Part shown: in pieces, positions 59,741-64,000 of the stretch
How positions within the stretch are numbered: the first letter of the stretch is position 1
Layout of the letters: each line of letters opens with the position of its first letter
Assembly (NCBI GenBank): GCA_023678885.1
Contig: CM042972.1
Span: 13,598,501 to 13,662,500 of the forward strand
DNA length: 64,000 nucleotides
Reading direction: 5' to 3'
Origin: Pogostemon cablin
Taxonomy: Eukaryota > Streptophyta > Magnoliopsida > Lamiales > Lamiaceae
Position numbers and translations under genes: made by a program
Notes under the pieces: model-generated
The model's input: only the letters and a program-made list of their open reading frames with translations
Told to the model about the DNA's origin: nothing
The model's database searches: none

Positions 59741-60535
59741 GTCAGGATACCATTGTCATCCTTTAGGAAGGTATTTTAAAATGATTTCTTCAAAGTGGTT
59801 AAATCTGGAGTAGTATGATATCGGGTGAGGGTTACATTTTGAGTACTGGGTAGGGTTTGGTAGTTTAGGTCTTTGAAGGTGAGCTTCTGGTAATATTTGA
59901 ATTGGGCATTTGAGTAGGAGTTATAGGTGCTCTAACTATTTGGGAATAAGAAGGAGAAGGTAGGCTGGGAAATTCAGAAAGAGCATGAAATTGATTATGG
60001 TTAACAAGGGATTTGGAATAATTCTGAGAAGTCTGAGGTCTGAGTTTACTCATGGTTTTCTGCAGGATTTTGAAGAAATTCTCTGGCTAGGAAATCAGGT
60101 AATGAATTATTATCTCCTTTGATATATTCAATGTCAAAATCAAAACATGAAAGTATAGCTTGCCATCTGGCAAAAATTTGTTTTGAAACAATATTTTTGA
60201 CATCTTCTTTTGGAAAACTTCTTTTGCTGACTTGCAATCTATTCTAAGAAGAAATTTTTTGTTGAAAATATCATCTTGAAATTTGGTAATACATAAAACC
60301 AAATTTCAAGATGATATTTTCAACAAAAATTTCCAAATCATATTTGGAAAATTTAAAAAACAATTGAAAAGAAATTTTTCTTTTCTGCCATAAGTATCAA
60401 ATATGCTTTTCTTTTCTGCTTCAAAATTTTCTTTTCTTTCCTAATGCATAAAACCAAATATGATGTTCATTCAATTGCCTTCAAATATGCTTCATTGTTG
60501 TTGTAATATGCTTCATTTTTGAAGAGCTTCAAATG
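59741..60535 (-). pseudogene. second endogenous pararetrovirus fragment: RNase H end plus ORF2 start
   Basis: Matches 40397-40866 in sequence and orientation. On the minus strand it carries the RNase H end (FLLRIDCKSAKEV at about 60260-60210, ARWQAILSCFDFDIEYIKG to NHE, stop at 60046-60048). This overlaps ATG 60053 of ORF2 (MSKLRPQTSQNYSKS, open to 59865). It keeps more RNase H than the main copy, so it is not simply derived from it. The right part (60300-60535) is a fold-back and AT-rich sequence with TTTTCTTTTC words and no recognised coding. Confidence 0.85.
60252..60332. repeat. 35-bp fold-back inverted repeat
   Basis: Arms 60252-60287 and 60298-60332 are perfect complements except for one extra T in the left arm, with a 10-base spacer (AATACATAAA). 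The left arm is RNase H coding sequence; the right arm is its inverted copy. A second small palindrome (TTCCAAAT-CAT-ATTTGGAA) follows directly, and GAAAAGAAA-TT-TTTCTTTTC lies near 60367. Confidence 0.9.
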
Positions 60536-61159
60536 TTGTTGTAACGATAAAATGAGCATCAAAATGATGGAAATATCCATCAAAATTAAAGAAATATTGT
60601 TCATAACGAGAAAATTAACATCAAAATGTAGGAAATATGAGTCGTAACTAGAAAATAAGCATCAAAATGAAAGAAATATGCATCCAAACAAAGGGAATGT
60701 AGATCGTAACGAGAAAATGAGCACCAAAATGAAGAAAATATGAATCAAAACAAGGCAAATGTTGATCATAACGAGAAAATGAGTATAAAAATGAAGGAAA
60801 TATGCATTGATAGGAAGTAATTGTTGATCGTAATAAGAAAATGATCATCAAAATGAAGAAAATGAGCATTGAAACGAAGGAAATATTTATCGTAACGAGA
60901 AAATGAGCACTAAGAGGAAATTTGCATCGAAACGAAGGGAATGTAGATCGTAATGAGAAAATGAGCATCAAAATGAAGGAAATGTGCATCGAAACGAAGG
61001 AAATATTGATCGTAACTAGTAAATGAGCTAAAATGAAGGAAATATGCATCGAAAAGAGGGAAATGTTGATCGTAACGACAAATTTAGCATTAAAATGTAG
61101 GAAATATGAGTTGAAACAAAGAAAATATAGATCGTAACGAGAAAATGAGCATCAAAGTG
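60536..61159 (-). repeat. 62-bp satellite, minus orientation
   Basis: About ten monomers, paralogous to 57805-58736 but with insertions and deletions of monomers. At the right end the last 62-bp unit passes without a phase break into the 21-bp satellite (AAAGTGAAGGAAATGAGCAT then CATGATGAAG). Confidence 0.88.
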
Positions 61160-64000
61160 AAGGAAATGAGCATCATGATGAAGAAATTGATCATCATGAT
61201 GAAGAAATTGAGCATCATTATGAAAAAATATGCATCAAATGAAGGAAATGGGCATCATGATGAAGGAAATGAGCATCATGATGAGGGAAATGAGCATCAT
61301 GATAAAGGAAATGAGCATCATGATAAAGAAAATATGCATCACGACGAAGAAAATATGCATCACGACGAAGAAAATATGCATCATGATGAAGAAAATGAGC
61401 ATCATGAGGAAAGAAATGAAAATCATGATGAAAAAATGAGCATCTTGATGAAGAAAATATGCATCGCGATGAAAAAATATGCATCATGATGAAGAAAATG
61501 AGCATCTTGATGAAGAAAATAGGGACCATGATGAATAAAATGAGCATCATGATGAAGAAAATATGCATCATGATGAAAATTAGCATCATGATGAAGAAAT
61601 TGAGCATCATTAAGATTAAGAAAATGAGCATCAAGATGAAGGAAATGAGCATCATGATAAAGGAAATGAGCATCATGATGAAGAAAATATGCATCACGAC
61701 GAAGAAAATATGCATCATGATGAAGGAAATGAGCATCATGATGAAGAAAATGGGCTACATGATGAAGAAAATATGCATCATGGTAAAGAAAACAAGCATC
61801 ATGATGAAGAAAAATGAGAATAATGATGAAGAAAATGAGCATCGTGATGAAGGAAAAGAGAATCATCATGAAGACAATATGCATCATGATAAAGAAAATG
61901 AGAATCATGATGAAGAAAATGAGTATCACGATGAAGAAAATTAGCATCATGATGAAGAAATATGCATCATGATGAAGAAAATGTGCACCATGATGAAGAA
62001 ATTGAGCATCATGATGAAGAAAATGAGCATCATGTTGAAGAAAATATGCATCATGTTGAAGAAAATATGCATCATGATGAAGAAAATGAGCATCGTGATG
62101 AAGGAAATGGGCATCATGTAGAAGAAAATATGCATCATGATGAAAATATGCGTCGTGATGAAGAAAATATGCGTCATGATGAAGAAAATGAGCATCATGA
62201 TGAAGAAAATGAGCATCATAATGAAGAAAATATGCATCATGATGAAGGAAATGTACATCATGATGAAGGAAGTGAGCATCATGATGAAGGTAATGAGCAT
62301 GATGATGAAGAAAATATTCATCATGATGAAGAAAATGAGCATAATGATGAAGAAAATATGCATCATGAGAAGGAAATGAGCATCATGATGAAGAAAATAT
62401 TCATCATGATGAAGAAAATGAGCATCTTGATAAAGAAAATATGCATAGCGATGAAGAAAATATGCATCATGATGAAGAAAATGAGCATCTTGATGAAGAA
62501 AATTGGCACCATGATGAAGAAAATATGCATCATGAAGAAGAAAATATGCATGATGAAGAAAACGAGCATCATGACGAAGAAAAATGAGCATAATGATAAA
62601 GAAAATGAGCATCACGAAGAAGGAAATGTGCGTCATGATGAAGGAATTGAGCATCATCTTTAAGAAAATATGCATCATGATAAAGAAAATGAAAATCAGG
62701 ATGTAAGAAATGAGCATTATGATGAAATAAACTAGCATCATGATGAGGAAAATATGCATCATGATGAAGAAAATGTGCACCATGATGAAGAAAATTAGCA
62801 TTATGATGAAGGAAATGAGCATCATGTTAAAGAAAATATGCATCGTGATGAAGAAAATGAACATCATGATGAAGAAAATATGCATCATGATGAAGAAAAT
62901 GAGCATCATGATAAAAGAAATGAGCATCATGATGAAGAAAATAGGCATCATGATGAAGAAAATGAGCATCATGATGAAGAAAATGAGCATAATGATGAAG
63001 AAAATATGCATCATGATGAAGAAAATGAGCATCATGATAATAAAAAGATGCATCATTATGGAGAAAATATGCATCATGATGACGAAAATGAGCATCATGA
63101 TGAAGAAAACGAGCATCACGATGAAGAAAACGAGCATCATGCATAAGAAAATGCATCATGATGAAGAAAATGAGCATCATGAGGAGGAAATGAGCGTCAT
63201 GATGAAGAAAATATTCATCATGATGATAAAAATCATGATGAAGAAAATAAGCATCATAATGAAGAAAATAGCATCGCAATTAAGAAAATATGCATCATGA
63301 TGAAGAAAATGAGCATCTTGATGAAGAAAATGAGCACCATGATGAAGAAATTGAGCATCATGATGAAGAAAATATGTATCATGATGAAGAAAATAAATAA
63401 CATGATGAAGAAATTGAGCATCATTATAATGAAAATATGCATCATAATGAAGAAAACGAGAATCATGATGAAGGAAATGAGCATCATGATGAAGAAAATA
63501 TGCATCATGATGAAAGAAATGAGCTTCATGATGAAGGAAATGGGCTTCATGATGAAGGAAATGGGCATCATGATGAAGAAAATGAGCTAATGATGAAGAA
63601 AATGTGCACCATGGAAAAGAAAATATGCATAATGATGAAGAAAATGAGAATCATGATAAAGAAAAATGAGAATAATGATGTAGAAAATGAGCATCATGAT
63701 GAAAGAAATGTGTGTCATGATGAAGGAGCTGAGCATCATCATGTAGAAAATATGCATCATGATGAAGAAAATGAGCATCATGATAAAGAAAATGAGCATA
63801 ATTATGAAGAAAATATGCATCATGATGAAGAAAATGAGCATCATGATGAAGAAAATGAGCATCATGATGAAGAAAATTAGCATAATGACAAAGAAAGTAT
63901 GCATCATGATGAAGAAAATGAGCATCATGAAAAAAGAAATGAGCATTATGATGAAGGAAATGAGCATCATGATGAAGAAAATTAGCATCATGATGAAGAA
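61160..64000 (-). repeat. 21-bp satellite, minus orientation
   Basis: About 135 tandem units of the GAGCATCATGATGAAGAAAAT type, running off the window. Recurrent blocks, such as GAGCATCTTGATGAAG followed by a ..CACCATGATG unit (near 61500, 62487 and 63313) and the 22-bp GAAAAATGAG unit (near 61811, 62579 and 63662), show shuffled higher-order structure without a fixed period. Open frames of up to 397 codons on both strands are artefacts of the 21-bp period. Confidence 0.95.

Noticed and set aside
58734..59813. 359-codon open frame on the + strand rich in Met, Ile, Phe and His
   Set aside because: It follows the 21-bp satellite exactly. A 21-bp period keeps frames open whenever the unit has no stop, and overlapping frames on both strands are equally long. 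No start context, domain or composition of a real protein.
61947..63140. 397-codon frame on the minus strand and overlapping His/Asp/Glu-rich frames on the + strand
   Set aside because: Same 21-bp artefact; peptides like HHDEEN and MMLIFFI are translations of one repeat unit.
1..64000. Calling this a functional centromere
   Set aside because: HOR satellite plus chromovirus is suggestive, but the element is Tekay/Del-like rather than the centromere-targeted CRM clade, and no CENH3 evidence can be seen in sequence.

Overview
This is plant nuclear DNA, almost certainly from a flowering plant and probably a eudicot. The evidence is a Ty3/gypsy Tekay/Del-type chromovirus primed by plant initiator Met-tRNA, plus a rearranged endogenous pararetrovirus (Caulimoviridae) with a florendovirus/petuvirus-like gene order. 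I cannot name the species. I see no host gene, tRNA, rRNA or bacterial-type feature. About 39 kb of the 64 kb is satellite DNA; the rest is mobile or viral sequence inserted in it, so this reads as a heterochromatic satellite block.

Layout. 1-17245 and 23264-25031: a 62-bp satellite on the + strand, arranged as near-identical higher-order repeat (HOR) units of 4050-4052 bp. Copy 5 is split by a young LTR element (A, 17246-23263, minus strand). 25032-37050: the same 62-bp family inverted, including a separate 1.32-kb HOR (about 25131-29530). 37051-39414: 62-bp satellite on the + strand again with a shorter HOR. 39415-46838: rearranged endogenous pararetrovirus on the minus strand (movement, coat, protease, reverse transcriptase, then ORF2), all broken. 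46839-46881: a sliver of satellite. 46882-56640: full-length but decayed LTR element B (+ strand), the autonomous-type relative of A. 56641-58736: 62-bp satellite, + then minus. 58737-59740: a 21-bp satellite. 59741-60535: a second pararetrovirus fragment. 60536-61159: 62-bp satellite, minus. 61160-64000: 21-bp satellite, minus, running off the window.

How the parts relate. The 62-bp monomer is itself three diverged sub-repeats of 21+20+21 bp, and the 21-bp satellite resembles one of them, so the two satellites look like one family at two levels of organisation. Both LTR elements sit at the same base of the monomer (5-bp duplication GTTTC) in opposite orientations. Element A has a 3.88-kb in-frame internal deletion that joins the Gag N-terminus to the integrase C-terminus and chromodomain-like tail. 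It nevertheless has nearly identical LTRs and an intact target duplication, so it probably moved using proteins supplied in trans.

Most long reading frames in the window are artefacts of repeats whose period suppresses stop codons. The real coding remnants are the Gag-integrase fusion of A, the broken gag-pol of B, and the broken viral ORFs.
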